NCBI GenBank assembly: GCA_040768125.1
Contig: JAXGNG010000001.1
Span: 1-64,000, forward strand
DNA length: 64,000 bases
Reading direction: 5' to 3'
Source of the DNA: RBG-16-49-21 sp040768125
GTDB lineage: Bacteria > Spirochaetota > UBA4802 > UBA5550
Shown: piece by piece, positions 1-9,236 of the stretch
How the letters are laid out: every line of letters begins with the position of its first letter
How positions within the stretch are numbered: position 1 is the first letter of the stretch
Program-made: the position numbers and the translations under genes
Notes under the pieces: generated by a model
Told to the model about the DNA's origin: nothing
The model's database searches: none
What the model saw: only the letters and a program-made list of their open reading frames with translations

Positions 1-632
1 ACCCCCTCGTAATGAAGGTATATCGGGAAGGGTATGTGGTTGGAATATTTTTTGATTATTGATTCGATTTTCCACCGGTCCGCGTATTCCTTGCCCTCCT
101 CGTTGAGGTGCAGCACCACCGTGGTTCCCTGGCGGTCACGCTCTGCAGAAGCGATTTCGTATTCTCCCTTGCCGTCACTCGACCAGCGGAAGGCGTTCTC
201 CTCGCCCGCCCTGCGGCTGAGTACCTCGACCCTGTCGGCCACCATGAAGGATGAATAAAACCCGACCCCGAACTGCCCGATCAGGTTCGAATCCTTCCTC
301 GCGTCGCCGGTTAACTTTTCCACGAACCCCCGGGTCCCGGACCTCGCGATGGTTCCCAGGTTTTCCTCCAGTTCCTTCTCGTTCATCCCGATCCCCGAAT
401 CGACGATGGTAAGGGTGCCGTTTTTCTTCATGTCGAAATGGATGTCAATCCGTGGATCGAAATCGAGCTTCTTGTACGCATCGTCCGTGAGGGTTAGATA
501 CTTGAGTCGGTCCAGCGCGTCCGAGGCGTTTGATATAAGCTCGCGCAAAAAAATCTCCTTGTGGGAATAGAGGGAATGAATGATGAGGTGAAGGAGCTGG
601 TTCACCTCGGTTTGAAACTTGTGCGTGGTCAT
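1..632 (-). CDS. htpG: Molecular chaperone HtpG (Hsp90), N-terminal part
   Basis: Cytosolic ATP-dependent Hsp90 chaperone. The reverse strand reads MTTHKFQTEVNQLLHLIIHS, then LYSHKEIFLRELISNASDAL, the hallmark N-terminal Hsp90 helix with the ATP-site Glu and Asn. DSGIGM and GQFGVGFYS, the nucleotide-lid motifs of the GHKL fold, follow. About 210 residues are present and the rest runs off the left edge (the full family is about 600-650 aa). The start is ATG at 632, with an AGGAG six bases upstream. It is divergent from the DUF1178 gene. I saw no CIRCE-type heat-shock inverted repeat upstream. Confidence 0.97.
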   Translation of the reverse strand, partial: MTTHKFQTEVNQLLHLIIHSLYSHKEIFLRELISNASDALDRLKYLTLTDDAYKKLDFDPRIDIHFDMKKNGTLTIVDSGIGMNEKELEENLGTIARSGTRGFVEKLTGDARKDSNLIGQFGVGFYSSFMVADRVEVLSRRAGEENAFRWSSDGKGEYEIASAERDRQGTTVVLHLNEEGKEYADRWKIESIIKKYSNHIPFPIYLHYEG

Positions 633-942
633 GTCATTCTCCTGTATGTTTATTCTCGGCGGGAAGCGTACTGGCCGGATCATATTCCCTGCGGCATTAT
701 CACCCTTAATTGCCGCACATCGCGTCTTTGCCATCGATGGGGAAAAAGCCACGGTACATCGACCCACGAATCCTCAATAAAAATCCTCGGTGAAAAATAT
801 CAAGAAAAAATATTGTATTTTATCCCATTTGCAGTAGTTTATGCGTGTGACCCGAATAGGTCACTCGCAGTTTTATTCTGGAGACACTCGTCATGGAAGA
901 CTGGATCAATATTGCCCCATTGTACCGCACCGGTGGCCCGGT
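633..942. other. Intergenic region between htpG and DUF1178 gene
   Basis: This 310-base divergent spacer must hold the promoters of both flanking genes. Open frames across it have no recognisable protein character. The only structure I can point to is a perfect inverted repeat, GTGACC-N6-GGTCAC at 847-864, about 80 bases before the DUF1178 start. It could be an operator. No known regulator motif was recognised. Confidence 0.5.
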
Positions 943-1359
943 ATGATTACAATTGACTTCTCATGTGACCGGGGCCACCGCTTTTCCGGTTATTTTAAGG
1001 ATCATGCCTCGTACAGCGATCAGTATGAAAAGAAAGTGATACCATGTCCCCTCTGCGATTCGAGAGAGGTTCATCGCATATATTCAGGATGTTCCATTCA
1101 GATCAGGGCATCGGCACCAAGTGTTGCTCCCCGTGAGCATACCCCGCTTTTTCAGGCACTGCGGGAGTTCAATCAGTTTATCCGGGATAACTTCGAGCAC
1201 GTGGGAAGGAACTTCCCCGATGCGGCGCGGGCCATTCACTTCGGTATAGAGAAGGAGCGCGCTATATACGGTGAAGCCACCTCCGAAGAACTGCACGACC
1301 TCGCGGAAGACGGCGTCTCCGTCCTGCCTCTTGTCGACGTTGAAAGATTTGAAAACTGA
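943..1359 (+). CDS. DUF1178 family zinc-ribbon protein
   Basis: Small cytosolic protein of 138 residues in the DUF1178 family; function unknown. The N-terminus reads MITIDFSCDRGHRFSGYF, followed about 25 residues later by CPLC. The CxxxH and CxxC pair resembles a zinc ribbon of the FmdB type. The C-terminal half carries the family signature ERAIYGEATSEE and a final VSVLPL. The frame is open upstream to 841, but those residues do not look like family sequence, so I chose ATG 943; no strong ribosome-binding site is visible for either start. In proteobacteria the family often sits beside nitrilase-type genes, which is not the case here. Confidence 0.8.
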   Translation: MITIDFSCDRGHRFSGYFKDHASYSDQYEKKVIPCPLCDSREVHRIYSGCSIQIRASAPSVAPREHTPLFQALREFNQFIRDNFEHVGRNFPDAARAIHFGIEKERAIYGEATSEELHDLAEDGVSVLPLVDVERFEN

Positions 1360-1385
1360 CGCGACCTGCCGGCTTCCGGAATCGG

Positions 1386-1853
1386 CTACCATCTGCCATC
1401 ACGGTAAAATAGCCCGCTCAGGAGGGCACAGGCCATGTATACCACGCTCGTCACGATATTGAAATAGTATCCCGCTGCGAGCGTATAGGGCGCCTTGCTG
1501 ATCCCGCCCGATGTATGAAGATAAATGATATAAATCATGTAGAGAAGGTTAAGAGCTATCCTCGCGATCATTGCGACAAGGCCCGGGAAATAAACCGTGG
1601 CGATCATGACCAGGGTGATGCCGATCATATAGTGTGCTATCGGATTGTTTATAGTGAATACTGAATCGAATATGACATAGTCCCCGACCGGCAGCACTAC
1701 CGAGAGAAAGGCCAGGAGCGTTGCCGCGACGATAGCTTTTTCGAAGGGATTGATTTCCAGGAATTTATTCACAACGGCCAGGAGCAGGTTCTTGGCCCAC
1801 TCGTACATCCAGGCGAATAGATCGAGAATAAGATTCAAAATATCGCGCATCAT
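1386..1853 (-). CDS. Small integral membrane protein, unknown function
   Basis: A 155-residue hydrophobic protein with about four membrane-spanning segments: near 30-50 (IVAATLLAFLSVVLPVGDYV), 70-90 (IAHYMIGITLVMIATVYF), 92-115 and the C-terminal VTSVVYMACALLSGLFY. I do not recognise the family. The longest frame starts at 1883 inside the preceding phosphatase gene. ATG 1853, eight bases after AAGGG and 15 bases beyond the phosphatase stop, is the better start. It is the last gene of the OmpA-fusion/mpgP/membrane-protein operon. No catalytic motif is evident. Confidence 0.7.
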   Translation of the reverse strand: MMRDILNLILDLFAWMYEWAKNLLLAVVNKFLEINPFEKAIVAATLLAFLSVVLPVGDYVIFDSVFTINNPIAHYMIGITLVMIATVYFPGLVAMIARIALNLLYMIYIIYLHTSGGISKAPYTLAAGYYFNIVTSVVYMACALLSGLFYRDGRW

Positions 1854-1867
1854 TCCACCATCCCTTA

Positions 1868-2638
1868 TTATTTCATCGCGCACACGAGTTTTACCGCCTC
1901 GGTAAATCCCCTGGGCCCCACGCCCCGTGTTACCCGCAGCCCCTCAACTCGGCTTCCCGCATGTGAGCCATCAGGCTTTCTTACCATGAATGGGAGATCG
2001 ACAACCCGGAGCATCGCGATATCATTTTCGCTGTCACCGATTCCCACGGACCGCAAGGTGCCGGAAGATATTTCTCGATACCGCTCCATTACTTTTATCA
2101 GAGCAGTTCCTTTATCCGTCTGCGATGAGGCAAGGTGATAGAACCTTCCCCCTTTTGTTACCGCCGCACCGTGCCCGGCCAGGGCCGCATTAAGTTCTGC
2201 CATGTTTACCCTGCCATCGGTGACAAAGGGAAGCGATACTGAACGCTCTTTCGCCCGTGCCGCATCCTCTGATGAAAGACCGGTAAGGAGAATGATTTCA
2301 TCGATCTCCATTTCATCGATAAAACGCACAGGAGCTTCAATACGCGATTCCAGAGCTTCCCGCTTCCGTCTCAACTCATCCGCGCTGCTCCCGAGGACTT
2401 CAATCCTTCCTGAACCCTCCGGCCAGAATATCCCCCCACCGTTTTCGAACACAATGGGAGAGGAAAGGTCCAGTCTCCGGTGGATATGTTTCATTTCCTC
2501 CAGGGTTTTGCTCGACACAAGCACAAGGATTGAACCCCGCTCCCTCAGCTTGTTCACGCCCTCCATCGACGCGTCCATGGAATAGGTGTCATGGTCGAGA
2601 AGCGTGCCGTCTAGGTCTGAAAAGAAAACATACCTCAT
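1868..2638 (-). CDS. mpgP: HAD-IIB phosphatase, probable mannosyl-3-phosphoglycerate phosphatase
   Basis: Probable cytosolic haloacid-dehalogenase phosphatase that would release mannosylglycerate, a compatible solute, from mannosyl-3-phosphoglycerate. HAD motif I is FFSDLDGTLLDHDTYS near residues 5-20, with the nucleophile Asp and the DHDTYS extension typical of MpgP/YedP. Motif II is LVLVSSKT. FENGGGIF follows, and motifs III/IV are the Lys of TDKGTA and GIGDSENDIAML. The 256-residue length is normal. The start overlaps the stop of the upstream OmpA-type gene by four bases, so translation is coupled. No mannosylglycerate synthase is visible nearby, so the substrate is a family-level inference; a related sugar-phosphate phosphatase is possible. 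Confidence 0.82.
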   Translation of the reverse strand: MRYVFFSDLDGTLLDHDTYSMDASMEGVNKLRERGSILVLVSSKTLEEMKHIHRRLDLSSPIVFENGGGIFWPEGSGRIEVLGSSADELRRKREALESRIEAPVRFIDEMEIDEIILLTGLSSEDAARAKERSVSLPFVTDGRVNMAELNAALAGHGAAVTKGGRFYHLASSQTDKGTALIKVMERYREISSGTLRSVGIGDSENDIAMLRVVDLPFMVRKPDGSHAGSRVEGLRVTRGVGPRGFTEAVKLVCAMK

Positions 2639-5271
2639 TCCGGCACCTTCCTGACGAGGCTGAATTCGATCCTTCGGTTCCTGCGCCTGTTTTCATCGGT
2701 CGTGTTCTGGTACAGTGGCACCGTCTCACCCATCCCCACATAGGAGAAGCGCTCCCTGCGCAAACCCTTCCCGGCTAGATACTCGTAAACCGCCCGGGCC
2801 TGCCGCTCTGAAAGCTCCAGGTTATCCTCTTCCCGCCCGACATCGTCGGTATGTCCCTCGATAACGACATCATACTCGCTGTATCTCTGCAGTATATCAT
2901 GGACCCGGTTGAGAATCAGCATGCTCCCGAGACGAAGGTCATCTCCCCCGGACTGGAATTCTATGCCGCTTACCCTGATCCTGATGCCGCCCTCGTTGAC
3001 CATGGCCAGTACGTCTATCTCGATTCGGTCGGGTGATGATTGCCCGGAATTTCCCGCGCGATCCGTGCCCTCGAGTACCATTTTATATTCAGAGGCGGAT
3101 TCCACGACATCATACGCATCACCAAGACCGTCCCAGAGAATCTCCCGGGGCACATCACCCGCTCCCCAGAAGGACTTAAAGATATCGCCCGAAGAGGAAT
3201 AAATTTTAATACTCCACTCGCGCACGCCGGACAGGTCTTTTGCCCGGGGTGTAATTCTCAGAAGATCGTCTTCGTTGTCCCCATCGGGAGAAAAACTCCT
3301 CGGCCCGTGGGAAATCTTCAGCCTGGGAGGCGTGCTGTCGATGATGATACGTTTCGGCTGGGACTCCGGGGAATTACCGCTGTCGAACACCGCCGATAAT
3401 CTGGCATAATAGATTCCATCTCTCAGACGAGAACCACCATCATCGGTACCGTCGAAAGTGATCATTTTCGGCAGGGGTCCCTTCTCGCTGATTTCCCTGA
3501 CCGGCTTCATCCTCCCGTTCATGATCGCAACCCGCCACTCCACAAGCCCGGAGGTTCGGGATAGGACGGGAAAAAGATTTATCGAAGCGTCATGGTTGAA
3601 GGAAAAATATTCAGACGAAATGGTGATGTCGGCGATTTCGTAGGCCCGGGTCAGGGTAATTTCCCGTATCTCGGCCCCCGCGCTGTTCCCGGCCCTGTCA
3701 ACGCCGGTAATGACATAGCTGTAGAGACCCTCGGGGGCGTCATTTCCCGCATCATCCGTTCCGTCCCACGCCACGCGGGATGGCGCGCCGTGGCCCTCCC
3801 ACCGGTAGCTTTTTATCGCCACTCCTTCCCTGTTCCTGAATTCAGCGATCCACTCGTCATCGGGACCCGTCTTGATCCTCTGTAGTATAATGAAAAAATC
3901 CTTTCTTCCATCCCTGTTGGGAGAGAACAGATCAGCCGCTTTTTCCAGCTTTACCTCCGGAGGGGCGGTGTCGACGAATATCCGTCCCGTCTTCCCCGCA
4001 GCCATATTGTCACGCTCATCCCAGGCCTTGAAGAGATACTCGTAGGAACCATCCGGGACGGTCTGTCCCTCGTTGTTGGTGCCGTCCCAAATGATTCGCG
4101 CCGGCACGGCGAGAGATTCCTTCCTGTAAAAAAGCCTTTTGAAGAATTCCCCCGCCGATATGCGGTCTCCGACCTCCCTCTCTTTCATCGAATAATCCTT
4201 AACCACCTGGCCCGATGAATCCAGTATCTGAAGTGTCCAGCCCTTGATCCGGTTCCGGTCATGCACGGAGAGGGTGAACACGCAGTAATCCTTCATCCCG
4301 TCACTGGTGGGAGAAATAAATTCCCTTTCAGTTTCTATCTCCGTCACCGGCGGTTCCCGGTCAGGGTTTCCGATCATGAAGGTGGCACCAAGGTAATGCA
4401 GGAGCTTCAACCGGCGGCTTATGATCATCGAATAATCGATGGAGCCGCCAATTCCATTTCCGTCAAACTTCACACCGAGACCTGTGGTGAATGAACCTTC
4501 GTTATAGACATCAGAAATGACATATCCCGCGCGAAGCATCACCATGCCCACGATTTCTCCCTCGAGTCCGATTTTTATCGGAAACTCTCGATAATTGAGA
4601 ACCGTGTATTCATTATAGAATGAAAGCATGAAATTGCGTACGCTGAAAAAAACGAACTGATATCCAAGGGCGACTTCGTTCAGATCCGAATTGGTTTGAT
4701 TCCTACCGAAGGGGTATCCGAAATGAACCGACAAGCCCAGTCGCGGCTCCCGAACACAGAATCCATACCGGGTGCCGGTACCGGGGAATGAATATATGAA
4801 GCCAAGCGTCCCGCCGGCATAATAATAATTCCCCTTCCCCCTGCCGTGAAAAAAACTCAGCGAAAATCCAATTGCCAGGCGGTGAAAAATATCCCGTGCG
4901 TTGCCCACCGTGATTGAGTAACCGCCTGTGATATCCTTCCCATCAGGGAACTGCATGTAACGAAATGCGGCGCCGAACACGCCGTATGAACTGGGAATCG
5001 CCAGGAAACCGCCTGCGTCATGGTAGCCGGTCGGGAGCGGCGGCGACCCATACATAAGGCTGAAGCCGTTCCGCTCGATGTCCCCTATCGCCGCAGGGTT
5101 GCTGTAAAAAAAATCTATCCCTTCGGACGCAGCGCCTGTCGCCGCCCTTCCAAGAGAGGCCGGAGAGTTGCCCAACAGGAATATTTCCTTGCCGCTGTAA
5201 TGCTCCGTCGCCGTGGAAACAGTACAGATCAAAGGAATCAAGAGAATCGTTAATATTATTTTCATATTCAT
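2635..5271 (-). CDS. Outer-membrane barrel / FlgD-like Ig repeats / OmpA fusion protein
   Basis: Exported protein of about 878 residues. The N-terminus MNMKIILTILLIPLICTVSTA looks like a signal peptide, so I start at 5271 rather than at the longer frame from 5412; no good ribosome-binding site decides it. Residues of about 30-310 resemble FadL/PorV/UPF0164-type barrels (LGRAATGAASEGIDFFYSNP). The middle holds about four FlgD-like Ig repeats, recognisable by phrases such as WDGTNNEGQTVPDGSYEY, WDGTDDAGNDAPEGLYSY and FDGTDDGGSRLRDGIYYA. The last ~110 residues are an OmpA peptidoglycan-binding domain (VVIEGHTDDVG, LSERQARAVYEYL, RRNRRIEF). It probably links an outer-membrane barrel to peptidoglycan. 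It heads an operon with mpgP. Confidence 0.85.
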   Translation of the reverse strand: MNMKIILTILLIPLICTVSTATEHYSGKEIFLLGNSPASLGRAATGAASEGIDFFYSNPAAIGDIERNGFSLMYGSPPLPTGYHDAGGFLAIPSSYGVFGAAFRYMQFPDGKDITGGYSITVGNARDIFHRLAIGFSLSFFHGRGKGNYYYAGGTLGFIYSFPGTGTRYGFCVREPRLGLSVHFGYPFGRNQTNSDLNEVALGYQFVFFSVRNFMLSFYNEYTVLNYREFPIKIGLEGEIVGMVMLRAGYVISDVYNEGSFTTGLGVKFDGNGIGGSIDYSMIISRRLKLLHYLGATFMIGNPDREPPVTEIETEREFISPTSDGMKDYCVFTLSVHDRNRIKGWTLQILDSSGQVVKDYSMKEREVGDRISAGEFFKRLFYRKESLAVPARIIWDGTNNEGQTVPDGSYEYLFKAWDERDNMAAGKTGRIFVDTAPPEVKLEKAADLFSPNRDGRKDFFIILQRIKTGPDDEWIAEFRNREGVAIKSYRWEGHGAPSRVAWDGTDDAGNDAPEGLYSYVITGVDRAGNSAGAEIREITLTRAYEIADITISSEYFSFNHDASINLFPVLSRTSGLVEWRVAIMNGRMKPVREISEKGPLPKMITFDGTDDGGSRLRDGIYYARLSAVFDSGNSPESQPKRIIIDSTPPRLKISHGPRSFSPDGDNEDDLLRITPRAKDLSGVREWSIKIYSSSGDIFKSFWGAGDVPREILWDGLGDAYDVVESASEYKMVLEGTDRAGNSGQSSPDRIEIDVLAMVNEGGIRIRVSGIEFQSGGDDLRLGSMLILNRVHDILQRYSEYDVVIEGHTDDVGREEDNLELSERQARAVYEYLAGKGLRRERFSYVGMGETVPLYQNTTDENRRRNRRIEFSLVRKVPE

Positions 5272-5424
5272 GGTGAAGCGGATCGTTATATTTCGACCGG
5301 GCCGGTATGGCGAAGACAGGCTTATCAACAAACACTTCCAAATCAAGTTATTTTTATCTGTTGGCGCGGTTTCCACCTTCAGGTGGCGCGGCTTCCCCTC
5401 GGGATGGTTCACCGGAAATGATTC

Positions 5425-6126
5425 CTACCGTTTCCAGGCGTACACCACGAGGCTCTTTGGAAAGAAATGATTAAAAAAGGACTCTATTCTCCGCATGAAC
5501 TGAGAGTAAAGGCCAAGATGCAGGAAACGGTGATACGCCTTCGTGAGGGGATGGTCAGACCGGTGAAGACCCACGACGCTCCGGATCATCCACCAGAGGG
5601 TATGGAAGGAATGCTTGAATCCCACGGCATATACCTCGAGGCCGTGCGTTCTCATCAACGCGGCCAGTTCAGACGGGCAATATTTACGAATATGGCCTCC
5701 TGGCGAGGTAAAATATTCATAGGTCAGAAAATCGTAAATAATTTCACTGAAGAGTGTGGGCACGGTAATGGCTATTCTACCGCCCTTCTTGAGAACTCGC
5801 GCAAGTTCGGCGCAGGCTTTCCCGTCGTCCCGCACATGCTCCATTACCTCAGAGCATATGATCCGGTCGAAGGAATTATCCTTGAAGGGCAGCATGAGCG
5901 CGTCACCGGAACCTACGAAATAGCGCACCTGCCCGCCCTGGAGGGCATCCTTCATCTGTGTTATGGAAAACCGCGTTTTTCGGAGTGAATCCATGTCCAT
6001 GTCCATGCTGTACACCACGGCCCCCCTGGACACGAACTCGATGGAATGCCTGCCAAAGCCGCACCCGGCGTCGAGGACAACATCCCCCGCCCCGACTCCG
6101 AGCCTGTCGAAGTCAACGGTGAGCAT
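5425..6126 (-). CDS. Class I SAM-dependent methyltransferase
   Basis: A cytosolic methyltransferase of 233 residues. Motif I reads VVLDAGCGFGRHSIEF, followed by the acidic strand-2 end VYSMDMDMD. FDRIICSEVMEHV is the post-motif region typical of Methyltransf_11/25 enzymes, and ELARVLKKGGRIAITVP is motif III. I chose ATG 6126 because AGAGG lies seven bases upstream and motif I then begins about 20 residues in. This overlaps the end of the preceding glycosyltransferase by 14 bases. The acceptor is unknown. Position at the end of a glycosyltransferase operon suggests modification of a glycan or lipid. Confidence 0.85.
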   Translation of the reverse strand: MLTVDFDRLGVGAGDVVLDAGCGFGRHSIEFVSRGAVVYSMDMDMDSLRKTRFSITQMKDALQGGQVRYFVGSGDALMLPFKDNSFDRIICSEVMEHVRDDGKACAELARVLKKGGRIAITVPTLFSEIIYDFLTYEYFTSPGGHIRKYCPSELAALMRTHGLEVYAVGFKHSFHTLWWMIRSVVGLHRSDHPLTKAYHRFLHLGLYSQFMRRIESFFNHFFPKSLVVYAWKR

Positions 6127-7351
6127 TGATGACCTCTTCGTACATCGCCACGAGCTCTCTCGCTGCATTTTTCCAGGTGAAGATGCTCAGGACACGCTTC
6201 CGGGCAGCTTTCCCCATCTCCTCGCGTATGTCCGGATTATCCAGAAGGAAATCAATTCCTTCGGCGATGGCATCGGCACTTCGCGGCGGAACCAGGTAAC
6301 CCGTTTTCATGTGTTCTCCCACCACCTCGGGGAGCGCCCCCGCGGTGGTGGTGATGACCGGCAGCTCGCACGCCATGGCTTCCGCCGCCGGGAAACCGAA
6401 TCCCTCGTAAAGCGACGGGAGTACGGCCATTTCATTCATTGAGTAGAGTTGGATAAGTTTATCAATCGGGATCTTACCCGTGAACGTGATGCGGTCATTG
6501 AGCCCCAGTTTGTTGATGAGTTGCGGAACCATGCTCCGGTTTGGAGCTCCACCGTCCACGATGGTCAGGCTTACCCTGTGCTTTGTGAGCGTCATCGCCT
6601 TTAAAAGGTAGATGATGCCTTTTTTCCTGTCCTCGACATTGCCCACGAAAATGATCCCGTTCTTTTTCTTCCGGGTCCCCTTTACCGGGTAGAAGAGGTT
6701 CGCGTCCATGCCGTTATAGATTACACTGATTTTTTTCCTGTTTACCCCGAAGGCCCTGTTGATTTCCAGAGCTGCATTATGAGAAACCGTAACTATTCGC
6801 TGCATGCGATTCGCAACGAATTTTTGCATAAGTAGGGGGTAGTAAAGAATCCGACGCATTTTAATGTTAAAATCGGATGGATATTCGAACCATGTTGAAC
6901 GGTCGATCGACAAGGGGTGATGAATCGTGGATATGAACGGCACGCCAAGTCGTTGAATTAAAAGGAACCCGTACCCGAGGCACTGATTGTCATGGATGAT
7001 GTCGAAGGCATGGGTCTTGACAAGCTCCTTCAGCTTCATGAACGCGCGAAAGGAAAAGGTTTCGATCTCCGGGAAGATGCCGAGCTTAGCCGCGATAAAC
7101 TCATAAAAATTCAGGGGCTTAAATGTAGCAAAAGGCTTGTGGCTCTTGATAAAGTCCTTTTTCTTGTTAAAGTAATTGTGATTGCTGATCCGGTGCAGCA
7201 CCACCCCCTCCTCTTCGAAAGGATACGGCGGCCCCGCTACCACGTGGACCTCGTGCCCGAGCTTTACCAGTTCACGCGCGATATACATCACGTAAATACC
7301 CTGGCCCCCGCAATAAGGATTACCTCGATAGCTCAACAAGCAAATTTTCAT
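6113..7351 (-). CDS. GT4-family glycosyltransferase (second of a tandem pair)
   Basis: A 412-residue GT-B retaining glycosyltransferase of the GT4 family, likely cytosolic or membrane-associated. The N-terminus MKICLLSYRGNPYCGGQGIY carries the glycine-rich acceptor-side loop. The C-terminal nucleotide-sugar domain has VSVIYNGMD, FVGNVEDRKKGIIYLL and the E-x7-E motif in LYEGFGFPAAEAMACELPVI. It overlaps the preceding glycosyltransferase by four bases and is clearly its paralogue along its whole length. Donor and acceptor cannot be read from sequence; glycolipid or surface-polysaccharide assembly is the likely role. Confidence 0.93.
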   Translation of the reverse strand: MKICLLSYRGNPYCGGQGIYVMYIARELVKLGHEVHVVAGPPYPFEEEGVVLHRISNHNYFNKKKDFIKSHKPFATFKPLNFYEFIAAKLGIFPEIETFSFRAFMKLKELVKTHAFDIIHDNQCLGYGFLLIQRLGVPFISTIHHPLSIDRSTWFEYPSDFNIKMRRILYYPLLMQKFVANRMQRIVTVSHNAALEINRAFGVNRKKISVIYNGMDANLFYPVKGTRKKKNGIIFVGNVEDRKKGIIYLLKAMTLTKHRVSLTIVDGGAPNRSMVPQLINKLGLNDRITFTGKIPIDKLIQLYSMNEMAVLPSLYEGFGFPAAEAMACELPVITTTAGALPEVVGEHMKTGYLVPPRSADAIAEGIDFLLDNPDIREEMGKAARKRVLSIFTWKNAARELVAMYEEVINAHR

Positions 7352-8589
7352 GACGTGCTCCGGTATGAATTGATTACATCTCTATATACATCCAGGGTGT
7401 TTTGAGCGGCAATTGGCCATGAAAAACGCTCCACGGTCTTTTTCCTGCCGTTCTTTCCCATCATGGTTCTTTTTTTCGGTTCATCAAGCAACTGAAGAAT
7501 GGCGTCCCTGAGGGCCTCTGCATTGCCCGGTTCCACGATGATGCCGCAGGAATCGTCCACCACCTCCGGCAGCGCGCCGGCCCTGGTAACCACGACGGGC
7601 GTGCCACACGCCATGGCCTCAGCGGCGGGGAGACCGAAACCCTCATAGAGAGAAGACATGACAAGCACGGCGGCTCTGCTGTAAAATTCCACAAGGAGCT
7701 TTTGGTCCACTTTCCCGGTGAATACCACGCGTGATTCAACGCCGGTTTTCCGTATCAGTTCGGCGGCGTTTTTTTTCAGGGGCGGACCTTCATCGACAAT
7801 CGTAAGGCGGACATCGCCCGGGAGTCCCGCCAGCGCTTCCAGAAGATAGATGATGCCCTTTTTATGATCCTCGGTATTCCCGACAAAAAGTATCATGCGT
7901 TCGTCACGTTTATCTCCCGTGTTTCTGAAGGTCTCAACGTCCATTCCGTTATAGACAACAGAAATACGGTCCCGGTTAACGCCGAAAGCACGGACGAGCT
8001 CGTCTATTCCCTCCCGGGATGACGTGATGATCCGATCCAGACGCCTGATCACGATCCGCTGCATGGCGAGTGGATAAAAAAGTACTGTGGTAAGCCTGTG
8101 CCAGAAGTTTTTATCCATCGTAAGATCCGCGTCCCTATCCCTCGTGAGGGGATGATGAATCGTCGATATCACCGGGATACCAAATCCCTTCATCAGCAAA
8201 AGCCCCCAGCCAAGACCGTTGATGTCGTGAATGAGATCGTAGCGCTTCCTTTTTAAAATTTTTCTTAACGAGAAAAAGGCCCGCATGCTGAAGGTTTCCA
8301 TTTCCGGAAACACATGAAACCGTGTGAGAATGTAATCGATGAAATTCCATGGGGAGTAGACCCGCTTGAGCTTATCTGCGCCAAACTTCCTGGTTTTAAC
8401 CATCCAGATGTTAAGATTTTCAATATAATGGACCGTCGCCCATTCATCGAGAGGATCGGGGTAGGGCGGACCGACCATGACATCAACTTCAACACCCAGG
8501 GCAGCGAGTTCCCTGCTGAGGTAGTACAGGTAGATGCCGAGGCCCCCGCAGAATGGGCTGCCCCGATAACAGAGCAACAGGACTTTCAT
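7348..8589 (-). CDS. GT4-family glycosyltransferase (first of a tandem pair)
   Basis: A 413-residue GT-B enzyme of the GT4 family. It opens MKVLLLCYRGSPFCGGLGIY and carries ISVVYNGMDV, FVGNTEDHKKGIIYLL and LYEGFGLPAAEAMACGTPVV, the E-x7-E donor-binding motif. It starts four bases after the small membrane protein gene and overlaps the next glycosyltransferase by four bases. The two enzymes align from end to end, pointing to tandem duplication. They may add successive sugars to the same acceptor, which is an inference from context. Confidence 0.93.
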   Translation of the reverse strand: MKVLLLCYRGSPFCGGLGIYLYYLSRELAALGVEVDVMVGPPYPDPLDEWATVHYIENLNIWMVKTRKFGADKLKRVYSPWNFIDYILTRFHVFPEMETFSMRAFFSLRKILKRKRYDLIHDINGLGWGLLLMKGFGIPVISTIHHPLTRDRDADLTMDKNFWHRLTTVLFYPLAMQRIVIRRLDRIITSSREGIDELVRAFGVNRDRISVVYNGMDVETFRNTGDKRDERMILFVGNTEDHKKGIIYLLEALAGLPGDVRLTIVDEGPPLKKNAAELIRKTGVESRVVFTGKVDQKLLVEFYSRAAVLVMSSLYEGFGLPAAEAMACGTPVVVTRAGALPEVVDDSCGIIVEPGNAEALRDAILQLLDEPKKRTMMGKNGRKKTVERFSWPIAAQNTLDVYRDVINSYRSTS

Positions 8590-8593
8590 GAAT

Positions 8594-9073
8594 CTACTGC
8601 TGCTTGTTATCTTCCGGGAGGGTCGTGCGCGTGGTTATGATCGCTATTCCGACCCAAAACACGGCACCGAGAATAACCAGGGATATCACTGCCGCAGGAA
8701 TCGCAAGTGCCCAGAAATTCTTGATATATAGTCCATAGATCAGCAGGATTCCAAGCCCCAGTGTAATCAAACACAGGAAGAATGCCTTGACTTTCGAGAA
8801 ATCACGCTTTTCAACTATTTCAGGCATGGGAGGCACCACCTTGATAGTAAGTATAGTCCATCCAATCCAGAAACCGGTGCATACAATGCCCATGGCGACA
8901 AGGGTTATTGGGATTGAGATCGAATAATAGGTGAAGTTGCTCAACGAACCGAGGTCAATGTCATTGTAAGAGATTTGTTCATTCCAAACGATATAAAAGG
9001 AATAGATTATCAGGGTGGATAAAAAAAGCGCCGCGATCAGCGCGATGTACCCGAATATTCTTGGTCTCGGCAT
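8594..9073 (-). CDS. Four-helix membrane protein with internal duplication
   Basis: A 159-residue protein with four predicted membrane helices, near 8-30, 48-72, 95-115 and 120-143. The second and fourth helices end in similar phrases (FWIGWTILTIKVVPP and FWVGIAIITTRTTLP), suggesting two copies of a two-helix unit. The family is not recognised. It is the first gene of the operon that continues with the two glycosyltransferases and the methyltransferase (gap four bases). AGGA precedes ATG 9073 by eight bases. A role as a membrane partner of the glycosyltransferases is only a guess. Confidence 0.7.
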   Translation of the reverse strand: MPRPRIFGYIALIAALFLSTLIIYSFYIVWNEQISYNDIDLGSLSNFTYYSISIPITLVAMGIVCTGFWIGWTILTIKVVPPMPEIVEKRDFSKVKAFFLCLITLGLGILLIYGLYIKNFWALAIPAAVISLVILGAVFWVGIAIITTRTTLPEDNKQQ

Positions 9074-9236
9074 GCCATTATTCCTGAGGTGAGAAGCGGC
9101 TCATTTCTGTGGCAAAATTATTCCCATAAAAAATAATGTCAACAGATTAATCAGGAATAACCAGTTTTCACTATTTTTGCTATGCCACGAAGTGTAAAGT
9201 AGAGCATTCAATGACGCGAGGGCGCAACGGGCAGAA

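Noticed and set aside
633..942. CIRCE heat-shock element before htpG
   Set aside because: I looked for TTAGCACTC-N9-GAGTGCTAA and found no match; only an unrelated GTGACC dyad is present.
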